From: Arthrobacter sp. M4
Lineage (GTDB): Bacteria > Actinomycetota > Actinomycetes > Actinomycetales > Micrococcaceae
NCBI RefSeq assembly: GCF_020251205.1
Contig: NZ_JAIWYX010000007.1
Coordinates: 124,001-188,000 of the forward strand
Reading direction: 5' to 3'
DNA: 64,000 bases
Shown: positions 36,423-45,327 of the stretch, piece by piece
Layout: the number at the start of each line of letters is the position of its first letter
How positions within the stretch are numbered: position 1 is the first letter of the stretch
Notes under the pieces: generated by a model
What the model was told of the DNA's origin: nothing
The model's input: only the letters and a program-made list of their open reading frames with translations
The model's database searches: none
Position numbers and translations under genes: made by a program

Positions 36423-38006
36423 CTAGCGGTGCCGTTGGGGGTTGCCGTCAACAAGCCGGTTGACGTTCCAAGGGTTTGCGTCCTGCAGGGGAGCTGGGCG
36501 CAATTGTTCGGGGAAGTTTTGGTAGGCGACGGGGCGAAGGAACCGGTAGATGGCCAAGGTGCCCACGGAGGTTGTCTTCGAGTCGGAGGTTGCCGGGTAG
36601 GGGCCGCCGTGAACCATGGCGTTGCCAACTTCCACGCCGGTAGGCCACCCGTTCACGATGATCCTGCCCACTTTCCGTTCCAGGGCCGGAATGAGTGGCG
36701 ACGCCACAGCGTAGTCATCCTCGGTCACGTGCAAAGATGCCGTCAACTGCCCGTCCAGCAGGCGGGTGGCCTCAACCAGGTCCTCAGCCGCCTTGTAGCG
36801 AACCACCAGGCTGGCTGCACCGAAAATTTCCTCGTGCAGGACCCGGTTGGATATGAACACGTCCAGATCCGCCTCAAAGACAGCGGGGGCGGGCGAATTC
36901 TCGGTGGGACCGCTCTTCCCGCGTCCGATCAGGTCCACGTCCGCCACCGCCTCGAGGGTGTTGTAGCCGTGCTCCCAGGCAGAGGCGATCCCGCCGCTGA
37001 GCATGGTCTGTCCGGAAAGAGCGGTAACCGCGTCCGTGACGGCGGCAGTGAATCGGTCGCCTGCCTCGCCTACGGGAACAAAGACTAGTCCGGGTGAGGT
37101 GCACAGCTGGCCGGAGCTGCCAGTAACGGACGCGATGTACTGGTGGGCAAGTGCTTCAACGTCGCCGCCGAGCGCACCCGGGAAAACGTACACAGGGTTG
37201 ATGGAAGACATTTCGGCGTAGACCGGGATGGGTTCCGGCCGTGCAGCAGCGGTGCGCATCAGTGCGGTGCCTCCCGCCCGTGATCCGGTGAAGCCCACAG
37301 CCTTGATGGCCGGGTCGGCAACGAGCTCCTGGCCGATACTTGCGCCCGAGCCATAGACAAGGGAGAAGACACCGGGGTGAAGGCCGAGGTCCGTGACAGC
37401 CTTGACGATGGCCTGGCCGACCAGTTCGGCGGTCCCGGGGTGGGCGTCGTGGGCTTTGACGATCACGGGGCAACCCGCCGCGAAAGCAGAGGCTGTGTCG
37501 CCGCCCGCCACGGAGAAGGCAAGCGGGAAGTTGCTGGCACCGAAGACGGCCACGGGGCCCAGCGGAATCTGGCGTTGCCTGATGTCCGCCCGGGGGAGGG
37601 GCTTGCGGTCAGCTTGGGCGGGATCAATGCGGACGCCGCGGAAGTCTCCCTGCCGGACGACGTCGGCGAAGAGGCGCAGCTGCCCCGTGGTGCGGGTACG
37701 CTCTCCGCGGAGCCGTTCCGTGCCGAGGCCGGTTTCCGTGGAGGCTCGCTCGATGAGCTCGTCACCGATGGCATCGATGTTGTCCGCAATGACTTCCAAA
37801 AACCGTGCGTGTTGTTCGGGTGCCAGGCTGCTGAAGGATTCGAAAGCGTCGTCGGCGGCGTCCGTGGCCGTCTTGAGTTGCTCGTCGCTGATCAGGCTGT
37901 AGGCCGGTTCCAGCTGTTGGTTGGTGGCGGGGTTGATCCCGTAGGTATTGCCGGTGGTTCCAACAGTGGTTTTCCCGGCGATGAGGGAGTGTCCATTGAG
38001 AGTCAT
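36423..38006 (-). CDS. 2-oxoglutarate semialdehyde dehydrogenase type aldehyde dehydrogenase, copy 2
   Basis: A 527-residue NADP-type aldehyde dehydrogenase. It shares the special features of the enzyme at 14210: ASNFPLAFSVAGGDTASAFA, VGFTGSRAGGTALM, the general-base segment YAEMSSINPVYVF, the nucleophile SSGQLCTSPG and the terminal VAYQNFPEQLRP. Such enzymes make 2-oxoglutarate from its semialdehyde, which FAH-type dehydratases can supply in non-phosphorylative sugar-acid pathways. ATG at 38006 follows AGGAGG and overlaps the SnoaL-like gene by 4 nt. Confidence 0.87.
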   Translation of the reverse strand: MTLNGHSLIAGKTTVGTTGNTYGINPATNQQLEPAYSLISDEQLKTATDAADDAFESFSSLAPEQHARFLEVIADNIDAIGDELIERASTETGLGTERLRGERTRTTGQLRLFADVVRQGDFRGVRIDPAQADRKPLPRADIRQRQIPLGPVAVFGASNFPLAFSVAGGDTASAFAAGCPVIVKAHDAHPGTAELVGQAIVKAVTDLGLHPGVFSLVYGSGASIGQELVADPAIKAVGFTGSRAGGTALMRTAAARPEPIPVYAEMSSINPVYVFPGALGGDVEALAHQYIASVTGSSGQLCTSPGLVFVPVGEAGDRFTAAVTDAVTALSGQTMLSGGIASAWEHGYNTLEAVADVDLIGRGKSGPTENSPAPAVFEADLDVFISNRVLHEEIFGAASLVVRYKAAEDLVEATRLLDGQLTASLHVTEDDYAVASPLIPALERKVGRIIVNGWPTGVEVGNAMVHGGPYPATSDSKTTSVGTLAIYRFLRPVAYQNFPEQLRPAPLQDANPWNVNRLVDGNPQRHR

Positions 38007-38455
38007 TGTGGCGCCTCCTGGGCGGTTGAAGTTCTGTTTAGCCGTTGCCGTTGCCCAGATGCCAGATCCCCAGTGCTGAAAGAAGTGCACGTGGATCCCA
38101 GACGACCCCATTCCTCGACGAGTTTGCCGCCGTCGAACCTCAGGAAGGAGGCCCCTGTGACGGTGACGCGTCGGCCGGTGGCCGGCACGTCCATAAAAGT
38201 TCCCTGATGGGTTCCCTTTGTTTGCCAGTGGATGGCGGCGGTTTCACCATCCTCAACAATGTGAAGGATGTCCGTTGTGGAATCCGGGAACGCCGCGTGC
38301 ATGGCTTCGATGGTCTTCCGCAGGCTCGAGTAGTCTTCGCTGCCCGATTTTGAGCGGCGGACGTAACCAGGAGCAATCAGCTGCTCGAACGCTCCCAGGT
38401 CCCCCTCGCCCCACGCGTTGTTCCACGCAGTGAGAATGGTGTCGCGACGGCTCAT
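38003..38455 (-). CDS. SnoaL-like (NTF2 fold) protein
   Basis: A 150-residue small-cone protein with the ester-cyclase/SnoaL layout: WGEGDLGAFEQLIAPGYVRR, DSTTDILHIVEDGETAAIHW, then GTHQGTFMDVPATGRRVTV. Members are cyclases, isomerases or hydrolases on small hydrophobic substrates, or accessory subunits. The role here is unknown. It is locked into the operon by 4-nt overlaps with the flavin reductase before it and the aldehyde dehydrogenase after it. Confidence 0.75.
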   Translation of the reverse strand: MSRRDTILTAWNNAWGEGDLGAFEQLIAPGYVRRSKSGSEDYSSLRKTIEAMHAAFPDSTTDILHIVEDGETAAIHWQTKGTHQGTFMDVPATGRRVTVTGASFLRFDGGKLVEEWGRLGSTCTSFSTGDLASGQRQRLNRTSTAQEAPQ

Positions 38456-39027
38456 GATGCGTTCCTTGCTGATACGGGTTCCGGGGCCGCCTGCGCCGCT
38501 GCCTCCGGTGCCGGCACCTCGATGGGCTGGTACTGGCCGAACTTGCCGCCCCTGAAGAGCAGGGCGTCGCCGGTTCCTTCTTCCATGTTCGTCACGGCGC
38601 CGACCACCATGTAGTGGTCGCCCACAACAACTTCCGCGGTGACGACGCAGTCGATGTAGGCGATGGCTCCGTCCAGATGCGGGGTTCCCAGAGGGCCGGT
38701 GCTGTAGGGCAGGTCGTCGAATTTCCGGGGTCCCTTGCGGGATAGTGACCGGCAGACGTTGAGCTGGTCGTCGGCGAGGATGTTCGCAGTGAAGTTCTGG
38801 AGCTTGCGCAGTTTCGGCCAGGTGGAGGACGACTTGTCGACGCAGAACATCACCAGCGGCGGCTCCAGTGACAGTGACTGGAAGGTGCCGACGATCAGTC
38901 CGAGTTTCTCGTCGTCGTCGTTGACACCGGTGATGGCCGTGACGCCAGTGGGCAGCTTACCCAGGATCTGGCGGTAATAGGCGGGAGTAATCTCGGCCAC
39001 TGGAGTGGCGGAAGAGGTGATATCCAT
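38452..39027 (-). CDS. Flavin reductase (HpaC/FMN-binding split-barrel type)
   Basis: A 191-residue flavin reductase-like protein with YRQILGKLPTGVTAITG, GLIVGTFQSLSLEPPLVMFC and a later GAVTNMEEGTGDALLFRGG. These enzymes use NAD(P)H to make free FMNH2 for a two-component monooxygenase. The LLM-type monooxygenase at the head of the operon is the obvious partner. It overlaps the SnoaL-like gene by 4 nt. Confidence 0.85.
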   Translation of the reverse strand: MDITSSATPVAEITPAYYRQILGKLPTGVTAITGVNDDDEKLGLIVGTFQSLSLEPPLVMFCVDKSSSTWPKLRKLQNFTANILADDQLNVCRSLSRKGPRKFDDLPYSTGPLGTPHLDGAIAYIDCVVTAEVVVGDHYMVVGAVTNMEEGTGDALLFRGGKFGQYQPIEVPAPEAAAQAAPEPVSARNAS

Positions 39028-39114
39028 GTCAGTGATCCTCGATCAGGGTGGTTGGGTTAGGCAGTTTCGCGGAAGCTTCCAAAGCGCCCGCCGTGGAAGA
39101 TGAGGGGTGTTCCC

Positions 39115-40437
39115 TCACCGGACGTCATTTCCCTTAAGCTCCGCCGAGACGTTGCGGCCGGCGCGGAGGCCGCTTTCGATGGCGCCGTCGAAGAAGCCGG
39201 CCCAGATGTTGGCGATGTCGCTGCTGGCGAAATGGAGTGCGCCTTCGCTGGCCTGCTGTGCGGCGTGGTACTTGGTGAGCTGGCCGGGACGCTGGATCTG
39301 CCAGGTCTCCTCGGCGTAGGGATCGGACATCCAGTGGTGCCCAGCCACCTCCAGGACTTCGAGGTCGTCGCGCCACACTTTGATGGCTTCCTGGACCTGT
39401 TCCATGTCCGTCACGTCGATCCGGGTCGAGTCGGCACCAAAACCGACCAGGACGGCGTCGTCCTCTCCGATGAACTCGGTGCGGATCACGGACAGCGGCT
39501 TGTCCTGGGCGGAGTAGGCGAAGAACGGCTTGATGGGGCCACGTGCTCCCCGACGACCGACCCGGATCCAGGCCTTGACGCCCTGGGACGCAGTCCTTTC
39601 CCGGCTGGCGGCAAGCTTGCCCTCGGACAGGGCCGGCTGGACGTCCAGCTTGTGCAGCACGTTCTGCGGGAGCGTGATGACTACTTTCTTGGCCTGGATT
39701 TCCCGGCCATCGCCGAAGGTGACTGTGGCACTATCCGAGTCATGGCGCACCGCGGTGACCGGAACGCCCAAGCGGATGTCGGCGTCGGCATCCTCGGCGA
39801 TCGCCTTCACCAGCGTGTCATTGCCGTTCTTCAAGCGGAAGATCGCCGAAGCCTCATGCATCAGGTGCCAGTGGCCGGAGGATCCGGCGGTCCAGCGCAG
39901 TGCGTTGACGTAGGCGCACTGGTCCAGGGGAGCGTTGAAGTGGCCCACCCAAGCTGCTTCGTTGGCGTTGCGCTCATCCTCGGAGAGGTCCAGCTTGTCC
40001 AGAATTTCCTGCAGGTTGTACTGGTCCACCTCGGCCAGGTTCTCAACCGTCAAGGGTGCGTCTGGTCGGGGCAGCCACTTCATGGTGTCTTCCAGCAGCC
40101 GGGTCATGCCAGGATCGATGAGTTCCATGAAGTCCTCCAGCGTGCCGCGGCGCACTTGGTTGCCAGCCAGCCAGAACGTTTCCTCCGAGCGCGGGCCACG
40201 GGAAACTTCGAGGCCGTAGCGCGTCACTTCGGCCCAGACGTGGGGCTGGGTCCAGTGCAGCCAGTTGCCGCCGATTTCCAAGTTCTGGCCCAGGCGGCGA
40301 TCGGTCCACAAGCGGCCACCAAGACGATCGCGGGCTTCCAGGACAACCACGTGGTGGCCGCGGTTGCTCAGCTCACGGGCGGTGACCAGGCCGGCAAGAC
40401 CGGCACCGATGACGACTACGTCGGTCTGTTCAGTCAT
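39115..40437 (-). CDS. Flavin monoamine oxidase family protein
   Basis: A 440-residue FAD-dependent amine oxidase. VVIGAGLAGLVTARELSNRG binds the ADP part of FAD, and VLEARDRLGGRLWTDRRLG and IGGNWLHWTQPHVW complete the N-terminal signature. The C-terminal FAD contact HFASSDIANIWAGFFDGAIE is present. It would oxidise an amine to an imine, then aldehyde and ammonia (or a smaller amine), with H2O2. It lies 37 nt after the monooxygenase gene. ATG at 40437 follows GGAGAAA. Confidence 0.88.
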   Translation of the reverse strand: MTEQTDVVVIGAGLAGLVTARELSNRGHHVVVLEARDRLGGRLWTDRRLGQNLEIGGNWLHWTQPHVWAEVTRYGLEVSRGPRSEETFWLAGNQVRRGTLEDFMELIDPGMTRLLEDTMKWLPRPDAPLTVENLAEVDQYNLQEILDKLDLSEDERNANEAAWVGHFNAPLDQCAYVNALRWTAGSSGHWHLMHEASAIFRLKNGNDTLVKAIAEDADADIRLGVPVTAVRHDSDSATVTFGDGREIQAKKVVITLPQNVLHKLDVQPALSEGKLAASRERTASQGVKAWIRVGRRGARGPIKPFFAYSAQDKPLSVIRTEFIGEDDAVLVGFGADSTRIDVTDMEQVQEAIKVWRDDLEVLEVAGHHWMSDPYAEETWQIQRPGQLTKYHAAQQASEGALHFASSDIANIWAGFFDGAIESGLRAGRNVSAELKGNDVR

Positions 40438-40474
40438 TGAAGTTTCTCCGTTGATGTTTCTGTTGTGACGGCGC

Positions 40475-41876
40475 TTAGCGGCTGGCACCGCTGAGGCGCC
40501 GAGCCCGGTATTGTGCGGCGGGGTGGGCTTCCAAGGCGTATTTGTGGCCCGGGAAGAGCTTTTCGCGCAGCGTCACCGGTTCCTGGTCCTCTGTGGGCGC
40601 CTGGGCCACGAGGCCCTGGGCGCGCAGTTCCGGCAGGGCAAGTTCAATGAAGTCTTCCCAGCCTCCGGGCTTGGTGATGTAGCTGAGGTTGACGCCGTCG
40701 ACGTCGGCCTCGTCGCGCCAGCGGCGCAGTTCGGATGCGACGGTCTCTGGCGAGCCGACGATCGAGGAACCGGTGCCACCGACGGCAAGGAATTCCGCGA
40801 TCTGCCGCGGCGTCCAGTCCCGGTCCGGGTCGGCCTTGGAGAACATGTCCACCATGGACTGGCCCGCCTTCGTTCCGACGGACCGCAGGGGGATATCGAG
40901 TTCGTACTCGGACATATCAATGCCGGTCCAGCCACTGAAGCGTGCCAGGATGCCATCGATGGGTGCCGTCTCCACAGCCTTTTGGTACTTGGCTTGGGCT
41001 TCTTCGTCGGTAGGCGCGACGACGACAGTAAGAAGGATGACGATCCTAACGTCCTGGGGGTCGCGGCCAGCTTCGGTCACCGCCTGGCGGAGCTTGGCAC
41101 CCGTACGCTTGGCGCCCTCCACGGAGGTGCTTTGGATGAACACCGCCTCGGCGTGCTTGCCGCCGAAGGCCATGCCCCTCGAGGACGACCCTGCCTGGAA
41201 CAGCACCGGAGTGCGCTGCGGGGAAGGCTCGCAGAGGTGGAAGCCCGGCACGCTGAAGTGTGTGCCGGCGTGGTTGATCGGGTGAACCTTGTTGGGGTCC
41301 ACGTAGGTGGCCGATTCAGTGTCGCGGACAACAGCGTCCTCTTCGAAGGAGCCCTCCCAGAGCTTGTAAACCACGTCCATGTATTCGTCGGCCAGGTCGT
41401 AGCGCTCCTCGGGAGTCAGCTGCTGCTGCTTGCCGAGGTTCCTCGCGGCGGCCTCTGAGTAGGAGGTCACGATGTTCCAGCCCACGCGGCCCGAGGTGAG
41501 GTGGTCCAGGGTAGTGAACTTGCGGGCCAGGAGATAGGGCGGCTCATAGGTTGCCGAGCAAGTGACGCCGAACGTGAGGTGCTTGGTTACTGCGGCCATG
41601 CCACTGATAAGCACCGTCGGGTCATTGATGGGAAATTGTGCTGCATCGCGAAGCGCAGCGTCCCCGTTTCCACGGAACACATCGTGATAACCGAGGTTGT
41701 CGGCAAAGAAGATGCCGTCGAATCCGGCCTTCTCAAGCATCTGGGCAACGCCCGTCCAGTACTGCAGATCGGTATAACGGTGGCCTTGATCGCCTTCGGC
41801 GCGCCAGGATCCGGAGGTCAGATGGGCGGGAGCAAAAAACGTCAAACGCAAACAGGTTTAGCGGAGCATTCTTCAT
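40475..41876 (-). pseudogene. LLM-class flavin-dependent monooxygenase (NtaA/SnaA/DszA type), frameshifted near the start
   Basis: The main frame (to about 41851) is a clear 450-residue NtaA/DszA-family monooxygenase: GHRYTDLQYWTGVAQMLEKA, FGVTCSATYEPPYLLARKFT, LDHLTSGRVGWNIVTSYSEA, LFQAGSSSRGMAFGGKHAEA. Its only in-frame start is a TTG without a ribosome site. A well-placed AAGGAAG and ATG at 41876 open another frame. That frame gives a family-like N-terminus (MKNAPLNLFAFDVF) and runs out at six T residues (41834-41839). Removing one T joins the two parts. The enzyme would use FMNH2 from the reductase encoded at 38452. Slippage, mutation or a base-calling error are all possible. Confidence 0.85.
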
Positions 41877-41940
41877 GGCGGCGGCTTCCTTGAACTCGTG
41901 CCGCTCAGCGCGACATCTTCATCTACAAACGTTCAGTTTG

Positions 41941-41955
41941 TGAACACTATGTTCA
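41941..41955. promoter_or_regulatory. TGAAC-N5-GTTCA operator at the LLM promoter
   Basis: A perfect inverted repeat just downstream of the -10 hexamer of the candidate LLM promoter. Another inverted pair, GTTCA-N5-TGAAC, overlaps it (41931-41945), so three half-sites alternate at 10-bp intervals. A bound protein would block transcription start. The same motif occurs at 45593 and 45673. Confidence 0.75.
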
Positions 41956-41984
41956 ATTTAAGATGTTAGCCATCTCACTGTCAA
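41956..41984 (-). promoter_or_regulatory. Candidate promoter of the LLM operon (TTGACA-17-TAAATT)
   Basis: Minus-strand TTGACA at 41984-41979 and TAAATT at 41961-41956, 17 nt apart. The operator at 41941-41955 immediately follows the -10. Confidence 0.55.
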
Positions 41985-42021
41985 GGCGCAGGGTGAGTCT
42001 TGCCAAGTTGAGCAGGATGTG

Positions 42022-42050
42022 TTGACGCTGAATGTGTCGCATGCCATATT
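42022..42050 (+). promoter_or_regulatory. Candidate MFS promoter (TTGACG-17-CATATT)
   Basis: TTGACG at 42022-42027 and CATATT at 42045-42050. The inverted repeat at 42060-42078 lies near the expected start point. Confidence 0.45.
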
Positions 42051-42059
42051 TTGATCATC

Positions 42060-42098
42060 ACGTTCGAAAAATGAACGTCACACAGAGTGTCGACACTC
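42060..42098. promoter_or_regulatory. Two palindromes downstream of the MFS promoter
   Basis: ACGTTC (42060-42065) and GAACGT (42073-42078) form a perfect inverted repeat around 7 nt. GAGTGTCGACACTC (42085-42098) is a perfect 14-bp palindrome. The first shares GTTC/GAAC half-sites with the TGAAC-N5-GTTCA operators but with reversed order and different spacing. Confidence 0.55.
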
Positions 42099-42179
42099 CC
42101 GCCTTTCATCCCGCCGAGCACGTACTTGCCGGCATGTTCAAACACGTTCGAAATAGCGCGATCTACAAGGAAGTCCATC

Positions 42180-43528
42180 GTGAGTACACCTGTTACACCG
42201 GCCACTGGGCCGTCGCTGCGGTCGTCAACGGAACAGGACCCGCAAAAGAAGAGGTTCCTTTACAAGCTCAGCGCAGTGATCGCTGGCGGCATGTTTATCG
42301 ACGGCTTCATCCTGGGTGGCATCGGCCTCGTTATGCCTGCGCTGACTTCAGATCTGAGCCTGTCTGCCACGTGGCAGGGCCTGATTGGCGCCTCGGCGCT
42401 GATCGGTATCTTTTTCGGGGGACCCATCGGCGGCTACTTCGCTGACAAGATCGGCCGCAAGCCGATGTTCATTGTGGACCTGGCCATCTTCCTGCTTGGC
42501 TCGGCGGCGCAGTTCTTCGTTGCCGATGCATGGCAGTTGTTTTTAATCCGCCTGCTCATGGGCATGGCGATCGGTGCCGACTACGCCATCGGCTGGCCCC
42601 TGCTCGTGGAGTTCTCTCCGGCCAGGTTGAGGGGCAAGCTCATGGCCTTCCAGGAAGTGGCCTGGTACGTCGGGTACCTTGGCTCCTACGCCCTGGGCTA
42701 CTTCCTGTCCACCTCGATCCACGCAGACTGGCGGATCATCCTGGGCATGAGCACAGTTCCTTCCCTGATCGTCTTCCTGCTCCGCCTCGGTACACCCGAA
42801 TCCCCGCGCTGGCTGGTCAGCAAGGGACGGATCGACGAAGCGCTCGCCATTGCCAAGGAGCACATGGAAGAGGCCGATGTCAGGGACCTGGCAAACGAGA
42901 AGCCTGTGCGTCCCGATTTCCGAAAGCTCTTCTCCCCGCAGTACCGGAACGCGACGATCTTCGTCTGCATGTACTGGGTTTGCAATGTCACGCCGTACTT
43001 CGCCATCGGCACGTTTGCGCCTATTGTCCTCGAAAGCCTGGGTGTTGAAGACGGACTGACTGGGGCATTGTTGCTCAATGGTGTTGTTGTCGCCGGTTCC
43101 CTGGCGGCGATGTTCCTCATCGAACGGGTCGGCCGCAGAAAGCTGTCCATTCCGCCCATGTGGATCAGCGCCGTGGCCCTGGTTGCCATCGGTCTACTGG
43201 CCCATGTTTCGCCGGTCATTATCCTGGTCAGCTTTATCACAACGCGATCTCCACCGCCCTGACCGGTGTGTATCCGGGTGAAGTCTTCCCGACGGAAATC
43301 CGCGGTGCGGGCGTCGGATTCGCCACCGCGTTCTCGCGCATCGGCGCCGCAGCGGGAACATTTATCCTCCCGCTATCGGTTGACGGCCTGGGCATTGGGA
43401 CCACGATGCTGATCGCCGCCGCCATCTGCGTGGTGGGTGCCGTGATCTCCCAGTACCTGGCACCCGAAACCAAGGGCCTTAGCCTGAGCGACACTTCAGC
43501 TCCTCTGGCAAAGGCTGCGGTGAAGTAG
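42180..43528 (+). pseudogene. MFS transporter gene, frameshifted near the 3' end
   Basis: From GTG at 42180 (after AAGGAAG) the gene encodes a sugar-porter-type MFS protein: GGPIGGYFADKIGRKPMFIV, LMGMAIGADYAIGWPLLVEF, TPESPRWLVSKGRIDEALAI. After HVSPVIILVSF the frame reads into a stop at 43262. The family pattern resumes in another frame at about 43241 (NAISTALTGVYPGEVFPTEI, then APETKGLSLSD) to 43528. Two bases (43239-43240) remain between the parts, and several residues usual for the family at this point seem absent, so a small deletion is likely. It is divergent from the LLM operon and probably imported its substrate. Confidence 0.83.
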
Positions 43529-43554
43529 TTCCCGGACAGCCCTGGAAAGGAACG

Positions 43555-43582
43555 TGCCCTGCCGGTCCAGACCGGCAGGGCA
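43555..43582 (+). terminator. Hairpin terminator after the MFS gene
   Basis: TGCCCTGCCGGT (43555-43566) pairs perfectly with ACCGGCAGGGCA (43571-43582) over a 4-nt loop, 26 nt after the MFS stop. No U-tract follows. Confidence 0.7.
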
Positions 43583-43832
43583 TCGTGCCGATATCGCCCG
43601 CCGATCCATTTGCAACTGGCATCACACCCGGCATCACGCAGGGGGAGCCCGGACTGGCCGAAACGATGCTTGCCCTCGGTTTCCGGTTGTGCCCATTGCT
43701 ACTGACACCCGTCTTCTGGCAGTTGCTGCGCGCAGTACCGATTCGGCGGCAGAAAAGCTGGTGACGGGCATTGGACGCTGCCGCTGCCATGAGTTAACCC
43801 TGTGAGCACACAAGTCCCGCCGCGCACTATAT

Positions 43833-43847
43833 TGAACACTCCGTTCG
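43833..43847. promoter_or_regulatory. TGAAC-N5-GTTCG site before the IclR gene at 43930
   Basis: Nine of ten positions match the TGAAC-N5-GTTCA operator. It lies 83-97 nt upstream of the regulator start, which suggests autoregulation. Confidence 0.55.
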
Positions 43848-43929
43848 CCAGTTGACAGCCTAGGATGGGAAACGCAAACAAAATCAGTGGCCATCAGGCC
43901 CTGAACCGACGTGAGAACCGGGAGCGGAA

Positions 43930-44736
43930 ATGGCAGCGGGACAAAGCGCGGCGGTGGAGGCGGCAGAAGCTGCCACCGAAGAAGGCGGCGACCTGACCAA
44001 TAAATCGGTGGTCAAGGCCACGGTCTTGCTCAGCGAACTCGGTCGCCACCGGCAGGGAATCACCGTCACCGAAATAGCGCAGGCAGTTGGGATGACCCGT
44101 CCCACGGCTTTCCGGCTCCTGCTGACCCTGGAACAGACTGGCTTTGTGGACCGTGTAGATAACCGGTACATGCTTGGATGGCAGATGGCCCGACTTGGCC
44201 GGCTGGCGGATCCCTACGCCGGAGCTGTTGCCAGGATTCAGCCCGTCCTGGATGAATATGCAGCCAAGCTCAAAGAAGCCTTCAGCTTTGCCATGCTACG
44301 CGGCGAATTGGCTTACGACGTGATTGCCGAAGCATCAGCCTCCCGCTACCTAAATGTCACCCACATGTTTGTTGGTGGAACATACCCCCTGCATGCCAGC
44401 GCCACAGGAAAGCTCCTGCTCGCCGAACTGAGCGACGAACGGATCATCAAGGAACTGCCCGCGAAACTGGAGTCCTACACAGCTCACACCATCACCAGCC
44501 GCGGCGCGCTGCTCAAGGAAGTGCACAAGGTCCGTGAGCAGGGCTACTCAGTCATCGACGACGAACTTGAAGAAGGACTCTTCGCGGCGGCTTGTCCTGT
44601 GCGTGACAGCGCTGGGGAGCTTCTGGGGATTATTGCCATCCAGGGACCCATCCAGCGGCTCAAGTCGGAGCGACTGCCCAAAACGATCGATCAGTTGCAC
44701 CAGGCCGCGGAGGATGTCGCCAAAGCTTTGGCCTAA
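43930..44736 (+). CDS. IclR family transcriptional regulator
   Basis: A 268-residue IclR protein. The helix-turn-helix includes ITVTEIAQAVGMTRPTAFRL (about residues 40-60). The effector domain has YPLHASATGKLLLAELSDER, GYSVIDDELEEGLFAAACPV and LLGIIAIQGP. ATG at 43930 follows GGGAGCGGAA. With an operator-like site in its own promoter and the same motif before the LLM operon, it is my first choice as the regulator of this cluster. Confidence 0.92.
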   Translation: MAAGQSAAVEAAEAATEEGGDLTNKSVVKATVLLSELGRHRQGITVTEIAQAVGMTRPTAFRLLLTLEQTGFVDRVDNRYMLGWQMARLGRLADPYAGAVARIQPVLDEYAAKLKEAFSFAMLRGELAYDVIAEASASRYLNVTHMFVGGTYPLHASATGKLLLAELSDERIIKELPAKLESYTAHTITSRGALLKEVHKVREQGYSVIDDELEEGLFAAACPVRDSAGELLGIIAIQGPIQRLKSERLPKTIDQLHQAAEDVAKALA

Positions 44737-44871
44737 CTGAGCCGCTTCATCGCCTCGCGGGCGCTCGGAAGCTTCGCTACTGATGGTTCCGCGCACTAGG
44801 TGACGGCTCAGCGCGCTATGTGGCCGCCCGTGCGTAGATGACGGTTCGGCGCTCTAGGTGAAGGTTCAAGG
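44737..44871. other. Short spacer with degenerate 28-bp-scale repeats
   Basis: Three loosely similar words (AGGTGACGGCTCAGCGC, AGATGACGGTTCGGCGC, AGGTGAAGGTTCAAGG) lie between 44799 and 44870. No gene is seen. Confidence 0.4.
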
Positions 44872-45111
44872 CTAGGCGCTGGCCATGGCGACCAAAGTTT
44901 CACGGGACGGGTACATCCAGCGCACGTACTGGACTGGCACTCCAGCACGGTCGGCAACCACCGTGTGCGTCACGGCATCCGGACCTTCTGTGCTGCTCAC
45001 ATCCTTGATGCTGGCGATGAGGGCCGCCGTGCGTCTTTCGTTGCGTTCCCGGAGGATGTCGGAGACCGGCTTGGGGGCTTTTGGCTTCGGCTTCTGGCGC
45101 CAGTGCGTCAT
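44872..45111 (-). CDS. Stand-alone TetR-type helix-turn-helix mini-protein
   Basis: A 79-residue protein consisting of a basic N-terminus (MTHWRQKPKPKAPKP) and one domain. The domain resembles the TetR DNA-binding region: AALIASIKDVSSTEGPDAVT, then TVVADRAGVPVQYVRWMYPS and RETLVAMAS. The ligand-binding domain of TetR proteins (over 120 residues) is absent. ATG at 45111 follows AGAGGTG. It could be a remnant of a TetR gene, or a real small DNA-binding protein. It is downstream of the operator-flanked 57-residue ORF on the same strand. Confidence 0.55.
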   Translation of the reverse strand: MTHWRQKPKPKAPKPVSDILRERNERRTAALIASIKDVSSTEGPDAVTHTVVADRAGVPVQYVRWMYPSRETLVAMASA

Positions 45112-45327
45112 AACTTCACCTCTGATGTTTCTTGCTGGACCGGGGTTATCCCGCCATGTCCGGGAAAAGCGAGTCCTCGTAGTCCGTGGGCGGAGTTTGA
45201 ATGGGTTCACGCTGAGGCTGCTCGGCCAGGGGCAGTATGGCCGGCGAACGGTGCCGGCTTCCTTCAGTGGACCTTTCTCGTCGTGTCATTCCCATCAACT
45301 CCACGCATCTTCAGCGGCAGGCCGGGC
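45112..45327. other. Spacer between two small minus-strand ORFs
   Basis: About 216 bases without a recognisable gene; the mini-TetR frame stays open upstream to 45210 but without a good ribosome site. Confidence 0.4.

Larger units (their letters stand above)
43529..43929. other. Spacer between the MFS and IclR genes
   Basis: Apart from the hairpin at 43555-43582 and the TGAAC-N5-GTTCG site at 43833-43847, I see no gene in these 401 bases. Confidence 0.55.

Noticed and set aside
39100..40440. 446-codon plus-strand open frame
   Set aside because: Shadow of the amine oxidase gene, whose FAD motifs fix the coding strand.
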